Program-made: the position numbers and the translations under genes | Shown: positions 16,356 to 26,786 of the stretch, piece by piece | How the letters are laid out: each line of letters opens with the position of its first letter | Numbering within the stretch: the first letter of the stretch is position 1 | Source: Aestuariivirga sp. | GTDB taxonomy: Bacteria > Pseudomonadota > Alphaproteobacteria > Rhizobiales > Aestuariivirgaceae | NCBI RefSeq assembly: GCF_020252395.1 | Contig: NZ_JADCDB010000005.1 | Location: forward strand, 1 to 64,000 | DNA length: 64,000 nt | Direction: 5' to 3' | The notes under the pieces: generated by a model | What the model saw: the letters and a program-made list of their open reading frames with translations, nothing else | What the model was told of the DNA's origin: nothing | The model's database searches: none

Positions 16356-16390
16356 CCGGCCTGACTTTCAAAGAGGCACAAGAGTGTGCG

Positions 16391-16415
16391 TTGCAGCAAT
16401 TATTGCAATGCAGCA
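16391..16415. promoter_or_regulatory. Overlapping TTGC/GCAA dyads upstream of the patatin gene
   Basis: TTGCAGCAA (16391-16399), the perfect palindrome GCAATTATTGC (16396-16406) and TTGCAATGCAGCA (16403-16415) overlap, 36-60 bases upstream of the patatin ATG. PhaR-type polyhydroxyalkanoate regulators recognise TGC-N-GCA dyads, so this could be such an operator. Regulator assignment is inference. Confidence 0.4.
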
Positions 16416-16478
16416 TCGCTATCACACTTGCACGACAGAGTCATGTGCTGGTTGCAGGATTAATCGCTTCCGGCGTTC

Positions 16479-18002
16479 CTACCGCCCGACCACCAGCTTG
16501 CCGGTGCGGCCGATCTCGGCGGCGAGGCCCGCGAGGCGTTTTTCCACGCGCTCGCCCGCGAGATCCGCGAGCTTGCCCGGAAGCCGCAGGATCAGCGTCT
16601 TGTTGTCGCCGAGCCTGAGCGAGATGTTGGGCAGCATGCCCGGCATGGCAGCGGAGAGGATATAGGCCAGCCGGAAGATCGACGCCAGAAGATGGGCGCG
16701 CTGGTGGGCGTCATCGTCGAGGAGGCGGTTGAGGCCGTCGCCGTCCTCGCCTTCGCCGTCATAGCGGTAGAACACCGTAAGCGCCACGAAGATGCGGCCC
16801 GGATGATCGACGCCGACGAAGGCCGCCTGCGAGATCATGGAGAGGGAGCGCTCGGCGCGATAGTCCGGATGCGCGCGCCAGCCGATGTCGGCCAAGAGAC
16901 AGGCCGCATAGCGGAGCCGCCGCTGGTCATCCGTCTCCGGCAGTTTGCCGGGGCCGAAGAGCTGGTCGGTCCAGTCGCAGAGTTCGAGCTCATGCTCGGG
17001 CGAGCGGGCATAGCGCCTGGCGAAATCCCAGCAGGAGGAGAGCAGCGCATCGGAGTTGCGCTTCCGCGCGGGGAGCTTCGAGAACAGCAGGCCCTCGCGC
17101 ACGCCAAAGACGGAGATTTCGACGGCGGCGGGCTGGCAATGCGCCAGCAGCCGTTCGAGCACCAGCGCGCCGAAGGGCATGGTGTCCGAGCGGCTTTTCG
17201 AGACTTCGCGGATTTCCTTCAGCGAATTGGGCGAAAGATGCGCCACAAGGCCGGCCAATGACATGGCCTGCTGCTTGGCGAGCCGGTAGCAGTGCAGCAC
17301 ATGCAGCGGATAATGGCTCTGCGCCATGTGCAGCTTGGCGAGGTTTCGCCAGGTGCCGCCCACGGCATAAAAGGTGCGGCCCTGAAGGAGCTTGAGGATG
17401 CCGGTCCTGGCGAAGGACTCGTCGATGATCTCGCGCGCCTTCTCGATCGATCCGCCCGAGAGGTCGATAAGGCGCAAGGGGCCGAGCGGCAGGGTGATGC
17501 CCTCCCTCAGCTTGCCGTCCTTAATGTCGATGAGTTCGAGAGAGCCACCCCCTAAGTCACCCGCCACGCCATCCGCACCCGGAATGCCGGCGATGACGCC
17601 CAGAGCCGCGTAACGCGCCTCTTCCTTGCCGGTGAGCACCTTGATGCCGCAGCCCAGTGCCTTTTCCGCCCGGGCGACGAATTGCGGGCCGTTGGACGCC
17701 TCGCGCGCGGCGGCGGTGGCCACGGCATAGACATGTTTGGCGCCGATCTGCCGCGCCAGCGCGCGGAAGCGCTTCAGCGCCGCGATCGCGCGGGTGATGC
17801 CCTCCTCCGCCAGCATGCCCCTGGTGGCCACGCCGCGGCCGAGGCCGCAGAGAATCTTCTCGTTGAAAATGGGCGACGGCGAGCGGCGCAGACCGTCATA
17901 GACGACGAGGCGGACGGAGTTCGACCCGATGTCGACAACGGCCACCGGCCGGTATTTCGGCGGCTCGGTGCGGAAGCCCTTGTGCCAGTTGTCCCACTTC
18001 AC
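16479..18002 (-). CDS. ppx: Exopolyphosphatase (Ppx/GppA family)
   Basis: A 507-residue exopolyphosphatase that removes terminal phosphate from polyphosphate. The ASKHA phosphatase signature [15 protein letters not shown] is near residue 22-36, the second phosphate loop [14 protein letters not shown] near 140-155, and a C-terminal HD-like helical region ([17 protein letters not shown], later [17 protein letters not shown]) follows, as in long alphaproteobacterial Ppx proteins. It overlaps the ppk stop by four bases (ATGA at 17999-18002), so synthesis and breakdown of polyphosphate are co-transcribed. Confidence 0.92.
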   Translation of the reverse strand: MKWDNWHKGFRTEPPKYRPVAVVDIGSNSVRLVVYDGLRRSPSPIFNEKILCGLGRGVATRGMLAEEGITRAIAALKRFRALARQIGAKHVYAVATAAAREASNGPQFVARAEKALGCGIKVLTGKEEARYAALGVIAGIPGADGVAGDLGGGSLELIDIKDGKLREGITLPLGPLRLIDLSGGSIEKAREIIDESFARTGILKLLQGRTFYAVGGTWRNLAKLHMAQSHYPLHVLHCYRLAKQQAMSLAGLVAHLSPNSLKEIREVSKSRSDTMPFGALVLERLLAHCQPAAVEISVFGVREGLLFSKLPARKRNSDALLSSCWDFARRYARSPEHELELCDWTDQLFGPGKLPETDDQRRLRYAACLLADIGWRAHPDYRAERSLSMISQAAFVGVDHPGRIFVALTVFYRYDGEGEDGDGLNRLLDDDAHQRAHLLASIFRLAYILSAAMPGMLPNISLRLGDNKTLILRLPGKLADLAGERVEKRLAGLAAEIGRTGKLVVGR

Positions 18003-20173
18003 GGCTTCGGCCTGGCCTTCTTCTTCCTGGCGCGCTCGATAATTTCCGGCGGCAGAGCCTGGCTGCGTCCGCGGCCGGAGAGCGAGGGATTCTTCATGAA
18101 ATAGTCATGGGCGTTGAACGGTTCCTCGTCCGGGCCGGGCGCGATGCGGCGCGAGGCGCCGTCGGCCAACAGCTCCCAGCTCTGCTGGTTGTCCATCATG
18201 TTGGCCATCATGATCTGGTCGAGGATCTGGTCATGCACGGTGGGGTTTTCGATGGGGATCAGCGTTTCGACGCGGCGGTGCAGGTTGCGCTGCATCCAGT
18301 CGGCGGAGGAAATATAGACCTTGGCCCGCTTGTTGGGCAGCGCGTGGCCGCCGCCGAAGCACACAATGCGCGAGTGCTCCAGGAAGCGGCCGATGATGCT
18401 CTTGACGCGGATGTTCCCGGAGAGGCCCGGCACGCCTGGCCTCAGGCAGCAGATGCCGCGCACCACGAGATCGATCTGAACGCCCGCCTGGCTCGCCTTG
18501 TAGAGTGCATCGATGATGCCGGGATCGACGATGGAATTGAGCTTGGCCCAGATCTGCGCCGGGCGGCCCGCCTTGGCGTGCTCGATCTCCTCGTCAATGT
18601 GATCGAGCAGCCGGCGCTTCAGGTTGATGGGCGAGAGCGCGATCTTCTCCAAGTCCTCGGGCTGGGCATAGCCCGAGATGAAGTTGAACAGCCGTGCCGC
18701 GTCACGCACCAAGGCCGGATCGCAGGTGAAGAAGGAGAGATCGGTATAGACCTTGGCGGTGATCGGGTGATAGTTGCCGGTGCCGAAATGCACATAACTG
18801 CGCATGGCGCCCGACTCGCGGCGCACCACCATCGAGACCTTGGCATGGGTCTTGAGCTCGATGAAGCCGAAGACCACCTGTACGCCGGCGCGTTCGAGAT
18901 CCCTCGCCCACTGAATGTTGGCCTCCTCGTCGAAGCGCGCCTTGAGCTCGACCAGCGCCATGACGGATTTTCCCGCCTCCGCCGCCTTGGCCAGCGCCGC
19001 GACGATGGGCGAGTCCTTCGAGGTGCGGTAGAGCGTCTGCTTGATGGCGACGACGTCCGGGTCATTCGCCGCCTGCAGCACGAATTGCACCACGACGTCG
19101 AAGGACTCGTACGGGTGGTGGACGACGATGTCCTTCTGGCGGATCGCCGCGAAGCAATCGCCTCCGTGGTCGCGGATGCGCTCTGGAAAGCGCGCCATGA
19201 AGGGTTTGAACTTCAGGTCCGGCCGCTCGTCCAGGATGAGGAGCCTGGTGTCGGAATAGCCCACGAGACCGGCGCATTCGACGATGGCGTCGCGGTGAAC
19301 GGCCAGTTCCGCGGCGATGAATTCGCGCAGCGGAGGCGGCGTTGCGGCATCGAACTCCATGCGGATCACCGAACCGCGGCGGCGGCGCTTCAGGGCGCTT
19401 TCGAACACGCGCACGAGATCTTCCGCCTCTTCCTCGATTTCGATATCGCTGTCACGGATCAGCCGCATCACGCCCTTGCCGGTGAGGTCGTAGCCGGGGA
19501 ACAGCCGCGGGATGAACAGTCCCAGCATATTCTCGAGCGAAATGAAGCGCAGATCGCGCTGGCCTTCGATGGCGGGCAGCCGCACGAAGCGGTCAAGCTG
19601 CTGCGGAATGGGCAGCAGCGCGTTCATCTGCTCGTTGTCCTTCCGCCGCCTGAGATCGAGCGCAATGATGAAGCCGCGGTTGGGGATGAAGGGAAAGGGA
19701 TGGGCCGGATCGATGGCGATGGGCGTCACCACGGGCAGAATCTGTTCGAGGAAGCGCTGATCGAGCCAGGACTTTTCATGGCCCAGCAGGTCGCTGCCGT
19801 CGGTGATGACGATGCCGTTCTGGGCCAGCTCCTGGGTGAGCTGGTGCCAGCGCCGGTCCTGCTCGGCCATCAGCTCCTGGGCGAGCGCGCGCACCCGGTC
19901 GAGCTGTTCCTGGGCGGTGAGGCCGTCATCGCTGGCTTGCGTCAGCTTCTCGCGCACCTGGCCGACGAGGCCCGCCACGCGCACCATGAAGAACTCGTCC
20001 AGGTTGTTGCCCGAGATCGACAGGAAGCGCAGCCGTTCGAGCAGCGGATGCGCCGTATTCCGCGCCTCCTCCAGCACCCGCATGTTGAAGCCCAGCCACG
20101 AGATCTCGCGGTTGATGAAACGCTGCGGGTCGGCGGCCGTGATGGCCCCGGCCAAGGGAAGCTGCTCGTTCAT
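17999..20173 (-). CDS. ppk: Polyphosphate kinase (PPK1)
   Basis: A 724-residue PPK1, matching the family's usual length of about 700. It reversibly transfers the ATP gamma-phosphate to polyphosphate. The N-terminal part has [19 protein letters not shown] and [12 protein letters not shown]; the catalytic region [11 protein letters not shown] lies around residues 460-470 and contains the His that becomes phosphorylated; [17 protein letters not shown] comes later. Cytoplasmic or membrane-associated. It is followed by ppx and preceded by the hdaA block on the same strand, an arrangement common in Rhizobiales. Confidence 0.96.
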   Translation of the reverse strand: MNEQLPLAGAITAADPQRFINREISWLGFNMRVLEEARNTAHPLLERLRFLSISGNNLDEFFMVRVAGLVGQVREKLTQASDDGLTAQEQLDRVRALAQELMAEQDRRWHQLTQELAQNGIVITDGSDLLGHEKSWLDQRFLEQILPVVTPIAIDPAHPFPFIPNRGFIIALDLRRRKDNEQMNALLPIPQQLDRFVRLPAIEGQRDLRFISLENMLGLFIPRLFPGYDLTGKGVMRLIRDSDIEIEEEAEDLVRVFESALKRRRRGSVIRMEFDAATPPPLREFIAAELAVHRDAIVECAGLVGYSDTRLLILDERPDLKFKPFMARFPERIRDHGGDCFAAIRQKDIVVHHPYESFDVVVQFVLQAANDPDVVAIKQTLYRTSKDSPIVAALAKAAEAGKSVMALVELKARFDEEANIQWARDLERAGVQVVFGFIELKTHAKVSMVVRRESGAMRSYVHFGTGNYHPITAKVYTDLSFFTCDPALVRDAARLFNFISGYAQPEDLEKIALSPINLKRRLLDHIDEEIEHAKAGRPAQIWAKLNSIVDPGIIDALYKASQAGVQIDLVVRGICCLRPGVPGLSGNIRVKSIIGRFLEHSRIVCFGGGHALPNKRAKVYISSADWMQRNLHRRVETLIPIENPTVHDQILDQIMMANMMDNQQSWELLADGASRRIAPGPDEEPFNAHDYFMKNPSLSGRGRSQALPPEIIERARKKKARPKP

Positions 20174-20253
20174 GGCCGCCTTTCGGAAAGTGGAGCCGGA
20201 ACGGCACTATAACAGGCTTGTAACGGTTGGGTGAACCCCGTCCTGGGACAGCC

Positions 20254-20946
20254 TTAACCCTCGTCGGGAAACAGCGTGGGCTCGGTCATCTGCTGCAGCA
20301 CGCGGGCGGCGAGGCCGCGGGTGACGGCGGTCTTTTCGGTCAGCGCCAGCCGGTCGAGTTCCGCCACCACGGCACGGGCGGCATCGAGCGAGCGCGGCAT
20401 GCGCAGCATGAGGTAGGAGATCACCGGTTCCTCGACGCCGATCTGCCGGTCGGCGAAGTGCTTCACCAGCACGCCCCGCAGCAGCGCGTCATCGGGCGGG
20501 TCGAGGCGCGCCACGGCCAGCGCCTTGAGGCGGGATGCCAGATCGGGAAGTTGCACCGTCCACTGCGCCGGGTCGAGCTCAGCGGCGATCAGCACGTGGC
20601 TGCCGGTCTGCCGCGTGAGGTTGAGGAGATGGAACAGCGCGCGCTCGTCCAGGGCCGCGCCCGGCGCATTGTCGATGGCGAGCGATCCTTGCGCCAGAAG
20701 CCTGTCCGGCGGCTCGTTGCCCAGCGCACCGGCGGTGACGAGCCGTGCGCCCGAGGCCTGCCGCCACACTTCGAGCAAATGCGACTTGCCCGAGCCGCTG
20801 CCGCCCACCAGCACCACGCCGTGGTGCGGCCAGTCCGGGTAGCGGTCGATCATAGCCACGGCGGCGGCGTTGGACGGCGTCACCAGGAAATCGTCCCGCC
20901 CCAGCGCGGTGCGCAGCGGCAGGTCGAGCACCAGCTGGCGGCTCAT
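20254..20946 (-). CDS. hdaA: DnaA-related regulator HdaA (Hda-like)
   Basis: A 230-residue AAA+ protein related to DnaA domain III. At its N-terminus QLVLDLP resembles the sliding-clamp-binding motif of Hda, and Walker A GGSGSGKS is at 48-55. The HTH DNA-binding domain of DnaA is absent, as in Hda proteins. In Caulobacter and relatives the homologue works with the DNA-loaded clamp to promote ATP hydrolysis by DnaA and prevent over-initiation. The start overlaps the AI-2E transporter stop by four bases. Confidence 0.85.
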   Translation of the reverse strand: MSRQLVLDLPLRTALGRDDFLVTPSNAAAVAMIDRYPDWPHHGVVLVGGSGSGKSHLLEVWRQASGARLVTAGALGNEPPDRLLAQGSLAIDNAPGAALDERALFHLLNLTRQTGSHVLIAAELDPAQWTVQLPDLASRLKALAVARLDPPDDALLRGVLVKHFADRQIGVEEPVISYLMLRMPRSLDAARAVVAELDRLALTEKTAVTRGLAARVLQQMTEPTLFPDEG

Positions 20947-22073
20947 GCCGGGCGGTTCTCGATGGCCTCGGGTGGCCCGGCGGGATCAACCGGAACCGGC
21001 GAACCCCCGGCGCCGTCAACGCCGAGATAGAGACGGCTGGCGAGGTATTGCTTGAGTGCGAAGCGCACCAGCACGCCGGCCGCCGCCGCCATGGGCACCG
21101 CCAGCAGCAGGCCGACGAAGCCAAAGGCATAGCCGAAGGCGAAGAGCGCGAACATCAGCCAGACGGGATGAAGCCCGATGCTCTTGCCGACGAGCTTCGG
21201 CGACAGGAAATTGCCTTCAAGGAACTGGCCCACCGCGAAGATGCCGGCCACCAGCCCGATCGCCCAGTAATCCGGCCAGAACTGGACGAGCGCCACGCCG
21301 ATGGCCAGCACGCCGCCGGTCATGGCGCCGGCATAGGGAATGAAGGTGAGCGCCCCGGCGAGAAGGCCGATGGCGAGGCCGAACTTGAGACCGGCGAGGG
21401 TGAGGCCCGCGGCATAGAAGATGCCGAGCACGAGGCAGACCGTGCCCTGGCCGCGGATGAAGCCGGCCATGGCGGCGTTCACGTCGCGGCCCAGCTCGCG
21501 CACCGTGTCGACGTAGTCGCGCGGCACCCAGCTGTCGATGGTGGCGATCATGCGGTCCCAGTCGACCAGCATGTAGAAGGCGACGATCGGCGTCACCACC
21601 AGCAGCGACACCAGGTTGACGAGCGCCAGGCCGCCCGACAGCAGCGTCTTCAGCACGCTCAGGATCCAATCCGCCGCCTTGCCGGCGAATTGCGTGACCG
21701 AGGCCTGGATGTCGGTGCCGCTCTTGTTCACCGCCTCCTTCATCCACTCCGGCGCCCAGGCGTTGAGCCGCGCGGCAAGCGACTGGATCAGGGCCGGAAG
21801 CTCGCTGGCGAATCGCCCCACCTGGTCGACCAGCATGGGCACGAAAATCACCAGGGCAGCGACCAGCGCAAGCAGCGCCACGATGACGATCAACAGGGCG
21901 GCGGTCAGCCGCGAGAAACCCCATTTCTGCAGCCTGTCGGCGATGGGATCGAGAAAATAGGCCAGCACGAAGCCGGCGAGAAAGGGCAGCAGGATGGGGC
22001 TCAGCAGCCACAGCACGAGCACCGCCACCGCAAAGCATGCGGCCCAGATCAGCACCTGTCTCTGCAGCGTCAC
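20943..22073 (-). CDS. AI-2E family transporter (PerM-like)
   Basis: A 376-residue membrane protein of the AI-2 exporter/PerM type with about eight transmembrane segments. The N-terminus contains LLSPILLPFLAGFVLAYFLDPI, diagnostic of the family; FIPYAGAMTGGVLAIGVAL and NFLSPKLVGKSIGLHPVWL come near the C-terminus. The transported solute is unknown; members range from autoinducer export to Na+/H+ exchange. It is coupled by four-base overlaps to the phosphatidyltransferase before it and hdaA after it, a conserved order in Rhizobiales. Confidence 0.87.
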   Translation of the reverse strand: MTLQRQVLIWAACFAVAVLVLWLLSPILLPFLAGFVLAYFLDPIADRLQKWGFSRLTAALLIVIVALLALVAALVIFVPMLVDQVGRFASELPALIQSLAARLNAWAPEWMKEAVNKSGTDIQASVTQFAGKAADWILSVLKTLLSGGLALVNLVSLLVVTPIVAFYMLVDWDRMIATIDSWVPRDYVDTVRELGRDVNAAMAGFIRGQGTVCLVLGIFYAAGLTLAGLKFGLAIGLLAGALTFIPYAGAMTGGVLAIGVALVQFWPDYWAIGLVAGIFAVGQFLEGNFLSPKLVGKSIGLHPVWLMFALFAFGYAFGFVGLLLAVPMAAAAGVLVRFALKQYLASRLYLGVDGAGGSPVPVDPAGPPEAIENRPA

Positions 22074-22627
22074 GGCGCGCCATCCTCATCAGGCTGCTCC
22101 GCCATATGGCGCAGCCAGGCCGAGAGATAGTCAGCCCCTGACAGCGCCGTCAACAGGGCGACGGGAATGCCGCCATACTCCACAATCGTTCCCACCGGCT
22201 TTCCCAGCGCCGCCACGCCCAGCACAGAAACCGCAAAAACGATCTGAACCACGGTGTTGACCTTGCTCACCATCAGCGGGCGCACGTGGACCGGGTGGTC
22301 CAACAGGCGGGACAGCAGCACGGCCCCCACGATCAGCGCATCGCGCGACACCACCGCAATGGCGAGCCATGCGGGGATCAGCTTGAGAAAGCCCAGCGTG
22401 ACGAAAACCGAAACCAGCAGCGCCTTGTCGGCCAGCGGGTCCAGATAGGCGCCGAGCCTGGTGCGCCAGTCGAAACGGCGGGCAAGATAACCGTCGATGC
22501 CGTCCGAAATTCCCGCCGCCATGAAGGTGAGAAATGCCCAGCCATGGGCCTCCGAAATGATCAGCCACACGGTGACCGGCACCAGCAGCAGCCTCATGAC
22601 GGAGATGAGATTGGGGATGTTGTGCAT
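22070..22627 (-). CDS. CDP-alcohol phosphatidyltransferase family protein
   Basis: A 185-residue membrane enzyme. The catalytic signature DGx2ARx8Gx3Dx3D is present in DGYLARRFDWRTRLGAYLD and the following PLAD, and binds the CDP-lipid and Mg2+. MHNIPNLISVMRLLLVP is a typical start of PgsA-like proteins; ATG 22627 lies 11 bases after the DUF2066 gene stop, while a longer upstream frame runs inside that gene. It may make phosphatidylglycerol phosphate or another phospholipid; the alcohol substrate cannot be decided here. Confidence 0.85.
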   Translation of the reverse strand: MHNIPNLISVMRLLLVPVTVWLIISEAHGWAFLTFMAAGISDGIDGYLARRFDWRTRLGAYLDPLADKALLVSVFVTLGFLKLIPAWLAIAVVSRDALIVGAVLLSRLLDHPVHVRPLMVSKVNTVVQIVFAVSVLGVAALGKPVGTIVEYGGIPVALLTALSGADYLSAWLRHMAEQPDEDGAP

Positions 22628-22638
22628 GGCGCCGGCCG

Positions 22639-23754
22639 CTACATGGGCTGGATCACCCAGCCATTGCCACCCTGGCTGAGGTTCAGCCCCACGCGCTGCA
22701 TGTTGGCCTGCAGTTCCTCGAGGCTGCGGGTGTAGACCAGCCGGATGGTGGCGCCGCCGAAATCGAGGCTGGAGAGATCGACGCCTGAAACACTGGGGGT
22801 GTTGAGGATGCGGGCGCGGATCGCGTTCCACTCGCGCGGCGAGCTAAAGGGCACGGTGACGGCCAGCAACTGGGGCGTGTTGTCGCGCGCCGCCTTCGCC
22901 TCGGCCTCGGCGATGGCTTGCACTTCATAGGCTTTGTATAGAACCTTTTTGAAGGCCAACGTGGCCGCCGTCTCGGCGGCAACCGGCGTGCCGTCCTCGC
23001 CGGTCTCGGGCGTGTAGATCTTGTTTATGTTCACGCGGCCGAGCTTGATATCGCCCTCGATGTAGACGTGGAGACCGCCATCATCCGTGGGTTGAGCCTG
23101 GGCCACCAGCACGCTTGCGGCGTCATAGCGTTTGCGAATGGCGTCGAGTTTCACCGTGTCGCCCGCCAGCGCCTCTCCGGTGGTCAGCGTGTCGATGTCG
23201 TCCTTGTCGCCCAGCGGGATGATGATCGGCACCATGCCCTGCTCCGCCTTGAGGTTCAGCCAGGCCTGACGCCAGGGATTGTCCTCCCACAACTTCGGGC
23301 CATCCGGCGCGCGGTGGACAGGGATGACCAGCACGGGATCAGCCTGCACCGTGGACACACTGATGTTGTAGCCCGCGAGAAATTTCTCCATCTTGCCTGG
23401 CAGGAAGCGCACGGTGAAGGTGCCGATGTAGCGGCCGGGGGCGGAGGTTTCCTTCTCAATCGACAGCGAGCGGAGAAGGGGTGCGATCTCCTCCGGCTTC
23501 ATTTTCGCCCTGAGCTGGGCCACAAGCCCGGGCGAGCCCAGCTTCTCCACAAGCTGGAAGAAGGCCTTCACCTGCACGTCCATCAGGGCCTGGTTCTTGG
23601 CCGAGGTGGCGTCCGTCGAGGTGACGTCGATATCGACCCCCTGCACGGCAAAGGGGCTGGTTTCGACCGGGCCTCCGGCCAGTCCAGGCATAGCGAAGGC
23701 GGCCAAAGCCAGGAACCCGGCGAGGGCCGCCGCCACGGCGCGGCCCTGCAACAT
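22639..23754 (-). CDS. DUF2066 domain-containing exported protein
   Basis: A 371-residue protein with a signal peptide (MLQGRAVAAALAGFLALAA, cleavage probably after AMPGLAGG) followed by the DUF2066 region: VQGVDIDVTSTDATSAKNQA and the later AWLNLKAEQGMVPIIIPLGD. Function is unknown; it is likely periplasmic. ATG 23754 was chosen because it starts the signal sequence directly; an in-frame ATG at 23853 would add 33 charged residues in front. First gene of the block ending with hdaA, divergent from purM. Confidence 0.78.
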   Translation of the reverse strand: MLQGRAVAAALAGFLALAAFAMPGLAGGPVETSPFAVQGVDIDVTSTDATSAKNQALMDVQVKAFFQLVEKLGSPGLVAQLRAKMKPEEIAPLLRSLSIEKETSAPGRYIGTFTVRFLPGKMEKFLAGYNISVSTVQADPVLVIPVHRAPDGPKLWEDNPWRQAWLNLKAEQGMVPIIIPLGDKDDIDTLTTGEALAGDTVKLDAIRKRYDAASVLVAQAQPTDDGGLHVYIEGDIKLGRVNINKIYTPETGEDGTPVAAETAATLAFKKVLYKAYEVQAIAEAEAKAARDNTPQLLAVTVPFSSPREWNAIRARILNTPSVSGVDLSSLDFGGATIRLVYTRSLEELQANMQRVGLNLSQGGNGWVIQPM

Positions 23755-23891
23755 GCGAATGACGTTCAATATGCCGGTTCCAACTTTCCACTCGTTGTCC
23801 GGGCGTGCCTTCGGCGCTTTATTCCGTGCGCGCTTCGGGCTAAGGACGCCCACCGGGCATCTCCACCAGGAATTTGGGGCAAACTAGCGGC

Positions 23892-24974
23892 ATGAGCAGG
23901 GCGAAACAAGCAGCAGGAAACGGCGTCAGCTACGCCGATGCCGGGGTCGACATCTCCGCCGGAAACGCACTCGTCGATGCGATCAAGCCGCTGGCGCGCT
24001 CCACCCGCCGCAAGGGCGCCAACTCGGCGCTGGGCGGCTTCGGCGGGCTGTTCGACCTCAAGGCCTGCGGCTTCAAGGACCCCGTGCTGGTGGCCGCGAA
24101 TGATGGCGTGGGCACCAAACTGCGCATCGCCATCGAAACCGGGCGGCACCATGGCGTGGGCATCGACCTTGTCGCCATGTCGGTGAACGATCTCGTGGTC
24201 CAGGGCGCCGAGCCCTTGTTCTTCCTCGACTATTACGCCACCGGCAAGCTGGACGTGAAGTGCGCCACCCAGGTGATCGCCGGCATTGCCGATGGCTGCA
24301 AACAGGCGGGCTGTGCGCTCATCGGCGGCGAGACCGCCGAAATGCCCGGCATGTATCACGCTGACGATTATGACCTCGCGGGCTTCGCCGTGGGCGCGGC
24401 CGAGCGCAAGAAACTGCTGCCGCGCGATGTGAAGCCAGGCGACGCGATCCTCGGGCTGGCCTCCTCGGGCCCGCACTCCAACGGCTATTCGCTGGTGCGC
24501 AAGCTCGTCCACATGAGCGGCCTCTCCTATGCCGGCCGAGCCCCCTTCGACAGAAAGGTCACGCTGGGCGACGCCCTGCTCGCCCCCACCCGCATCTATG
24601 TGAAGCCCCTGCTCAAGGCGATGAAGCAGACCGATGCCATCAAGGCGCTGGCCCACATCACCGGCGGCGGCTTCATCGAAAACATTCCGCGCGTGCTGCC
24701 CAAGACGGCGGTCGCCGAGATCGACCTCGACAGTGTGCCCTATCCGCCGGTCTTCGACTGGCTGCAGTCTGTGGGCGGCGTTGCCGAGCGCGAGATGCTG
24801 CGCACCTTCAACTGCGGCATCGGCATGATCGTGGTCGTGGCCGAGAAGGATGCGAAGAAAGTTACGGCCTCCTTGAAGCGCTCGGGCGAGACGGTCGTCA
24901 CGCTCGGCATCATCCGCAAGCGGAAGGGCCTGGAAGAACAAGTGGCCCTCAAGGGCGCCCTTGCCGTGACATGA
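23892..24974 (+). CDS. purM: Phosphoribosylformylglycinamidine cyclo-ligase
   Basis: A 360-residue AIR synthetase that closes the imidazole ring in purine synthesis, using ATP. Family motifs: [53 protein letters not shown] and [20 protein letters not shown] used ATG 23892 rather than TTG 23874 because family members begin shortly before SYADAGVD. It overlaps purN by four bases. Confidence 0.96.
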   Translation: MSRAKQAAGNGVSYADAGVDISAGNALVDAIKPLARSTRRKGANSALGGFGGLFDLKACGFKDPVLVAANDGVGTKLRIAIETGRHHGVGIDLVAMSVNDLVVQGAEPLFFLDYYATGKLDVKCATQVIAGIADGCKQAGCALIGGETAEMPGMYHADDYDLAGFAVGAAERKKLLPRDVKPGDAILGLASSGPHSNGYSLVRKLVHMSGLSYAGRAPFDRKVTLGDALLAPTRIYVKPLLKAMKQTDAIKALAHITGGGFIENIPRVLPKTAVAEIDLDSVPYPPVFDWLQSVGGVAEREMLRTFNCGIGMIVVVAEKDAKKVTASLKRSGETVVTLGIIRKRKGLEEQVALKGALAVT

Positions 24975-25561
24975 GAAAGGTCCGCACCGCCATCCTGATC
25001 TCGGGACGCGGCTCCAACATGATGGCGCTGGTGGATGCGGCGCGGGCCGCCGGCTACCCGGCGGAGATTGTTTGCGTCCTCTCCAACAGAGCCGATGCCA
25101 AGGGGCTGGAGTTTGCCGCTACCAACGGCATCTCCACCAAGGTGATCGACCACAAGGCCTATGCCACGCGTGAGGCCTGCGACGCTGCAATCGACGTCTA
25201 CATGCGTTCCATGATGGTCGAGGTCATCGCGCTCGCAGGATTCATGCGCGTGCTTTCGGCTGACTTCATTGCGGGATGGGACGGGCGCATCCTCAACATC
25301 CACCCCTCCCTGCTGCCGGCCTACAAGGGTCTCCATACCCATGAGCGCGCGCTTGCCGATGGCGCGAAGGTGGCGGGTTGCAGCGTGCATCTCGTGACGC
25401 CCGAGTTGGATGGCGGCCCGGTGCTGCTGCAGGCCGAAGTGCCCGTGCTGCCGCACGACACACCCGCCATGCTCGCCGCGCGCGTGCTCGCCGAGGAACA
25501 CCGGATCTATCCCCAGGCGCTGGCCTGGCTCGCCAATCGCATCATCGAGGACCGCGAATGA
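24971..25561 (+). CDS. purN: Phosphoribosylglycinamide formyltransferase
   Basis: A 196-residue GAR transformylase that transfers formyl from 10-formyl-tetrahydrofolate to GAR. Motifs: [36 protein letters not shown] (catalytic Asn and His), and [19 protein letters not shown] (catalytic Asp). Length is normal. The start overlaps purM (ATGA) and the stop overlaps the nucleoside hydrolase start, so the three form one purine synthesis/salvage operon. Confidence 0.96.
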   Translation: MRKVRTAILISGRGSNMMALVDAARAAGYPAEIVCVLSNRADAKGLEFAATNGISTKVIDHKAYATREACDAAIDVYMRSMMVEVIALAGFMRVLSADFIAGWDGRILNIHPSLLPAYKGLHTHERALADGAKVAGCSVHLVTPELDGGPVLLQAEVPVLPHDTPAMLAARVLAEEHRIYPQALAWLANRIIEDRE

Positions 25562-26502
25562 CCAAGCCACTCCCCATCATTATCGACACCGATCCTGGCC
25601 AGGACGATGCCGTAGCCATCCTGCTGGCGCTGGCCTCGCCCGAATTCGAGGTGCTGGGCATCACGGCGGTGGCCGGCAACGTGCCGCTGGCGCTGACCGA
25701 GAAGAATGCGCGGAAGATTTGCGAGCTCGCGGGAAAGCCGGAGACCAAGGTCTTCGCCGGCGCCATCCGCCCGATGGTGCGCCCGCTGGTCACCGCCGAG
25801 GAGGTGCATGGCAGCACGGGTCTCGACGGCCCCGTGCTGCCCGAGCCGCAGATGCCGCTGCAGGGCCAACATGCCGTCGACTTCATCGTCGGGACGATCA
25901 TGTCGCGCCCGGCAGGAACCGTGACGCTGTGCACGCTCGGACCCTTGACCAACATCGGCCTCGCGCTGGTGCGCGAACCCCGCATCGCGGGCCGGGTGAA
26001 GCAGATCGTGGCCATGGGCGGGGGTTATTTCGAGCAGGGCAACGTGACGCCCGCGGCCGAGTTCAACATCTATGTCGACCCGCATGCGGCGCGGCTGGTG
26101 CTCGACTCAGGGATTCCCTTCACGCTGATCCCACTCGACTGCACGCACCAAGCGCTGACCACGGCCAAGCGCGTGGAGGCCTTCCGCAAGATGCCGAACA
26201 AATCCGGCCCCGCCGTGGCCGCCATGCTCGATTTCTTCGAGCGCTTCGACGAGAACAAATACGGCACCGACGGCGGCCCGCTGCACGACCCCTGTGTGAT
26301 CGCCTGGCTCTTGAAGCCCGAGTTGTTCAAGGGGCGGCTGGTGAATGTGTCGGTCGAATGCGAGTCGGAGCTCACCATGGGGGCCACAGTGGTGGATTGG
26401 TGGCGCGTGACCAAGCGCCCGGTCAATGCCACCGTCATACGGGACGTCGATGCTGAGGGCTTTTTCAACCTGCTGGCGGAGCGGATCGGCACGCTGCCCT
26501 AA
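25558..26502 (+). CDS. Inosine-uridine preferring nucleoside hydrolase
   Basis: A 314-residue ribonucleoside N-glycosidase. The Ca2+-binding motif DTDPGQDDAVAILLALA lies at the N-terminus (consensus DxDxGxDDAxAL), and IVAMGGGYFEQGNVTPAAEFN and DGGPLHDPCVIAWL provide further active-site residues. It would hydrolyse purine or pyrimidine nucleosides to base and ribose. Real start is ATG 25558, overlapping the purN stop; the longer frame upstream is inside purN. Confidence 0.92.
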   Translation: MTKPLPIIIDTDPGQDDAVAILLALASPEFEVLGITAVAGNVPLALTEKNARKICELAGKPETKVFAGAIRPMVRPLVTAEEVHGSTGLDGPVLPEPQMPLQGQHAVDFIVGTIMSRPAGTVTLCTLGPLTNIGLALVREPRIAGRVKQIVAMGGGYFEQGNVTPAAEFNIYVDPHAARLVLDSGIPFTLIPLDCTHQALTTAKRVEAFRKMPNKSGPAVAAMLDFFERFDENKYGTDGGPLHDPCVIAWLLKPELFKGRLVNVSVECESELTMGATVVDWWRVTKRPVNATVIRDVDAEGFFNLLAERIGTLP

Positions 26503-26513
26503 ACATATCGTCC

Positions 26514-26536
26514 TCTCCCGCCGAAGGAGCGGGAGA
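26514..26536. terminator. Hairpin after the purMN-nucleoside hydrolase operon
   Basis: TCTCCCGC (26514-26521) and GCGGGAGA (26529-26536) form an 8-bp stem with a 7-base loop, 11 bases after the stop. No strong T run follows. The same stem type ends the repeat at 32362-32502, so it may be a one-module copy of that family acting as a bidirectional terminator between converging genes. Confidence 0.5.
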
Positions 26537-26545
26537 ACACGAAGA

Positions 26546-26659
26546 CTACGCTACCGACAGCACGAATTCCGACACCGCCCGCAAAGGTGCGGGAACGGCG
26601 GTGGCGGCGGTGGCGGCGGCGAGCAGGACGGCCATGGCGATCAATGCACGGCGGGACAT
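26546..26659 (-). CDS. Small hypothetical exported peptide (37 aa)
   Basis: ATG 26659 with GAGG nine bases upstream opens a 37-residue frame: MSRRALIAMAVLLAAATA followed by ATAVPAPLRAVSEFVLSVA. Two arginines and a hydrophobic Ala-rich core look like a signal peptide or a single membrane segment. There is no other gene in this stretch of about 280 bases, and a hairpin follows its stop. Function unknown; Ala-rich frames are common at high GC, so this is tentative. Confidence 0.4.
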   Translation of the reverse strand: MSRRALIAMAVLLAAATAATAVPAPLRAVSEFVLSVA

Positions 26660-26786
26660 AGGAACCTCGATTCGATGCTTCCTTATCGCGCCGAAAGGCG
26701 AAGAGTTCGCGGCATGATTGCGGCCACAACGTGGAATGGCGCGCCGGAGTTCCCTCCGTACACGGATTGGCGAATCGCCGGCGGCG

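Noticed and set aside
18107-20212. Open frame of 701 codons opposite ppk
   Set aside because: It lies antisense to a clear PPK1 and its translation has no recognisable domain; long shadow frames are usual at this GC content.
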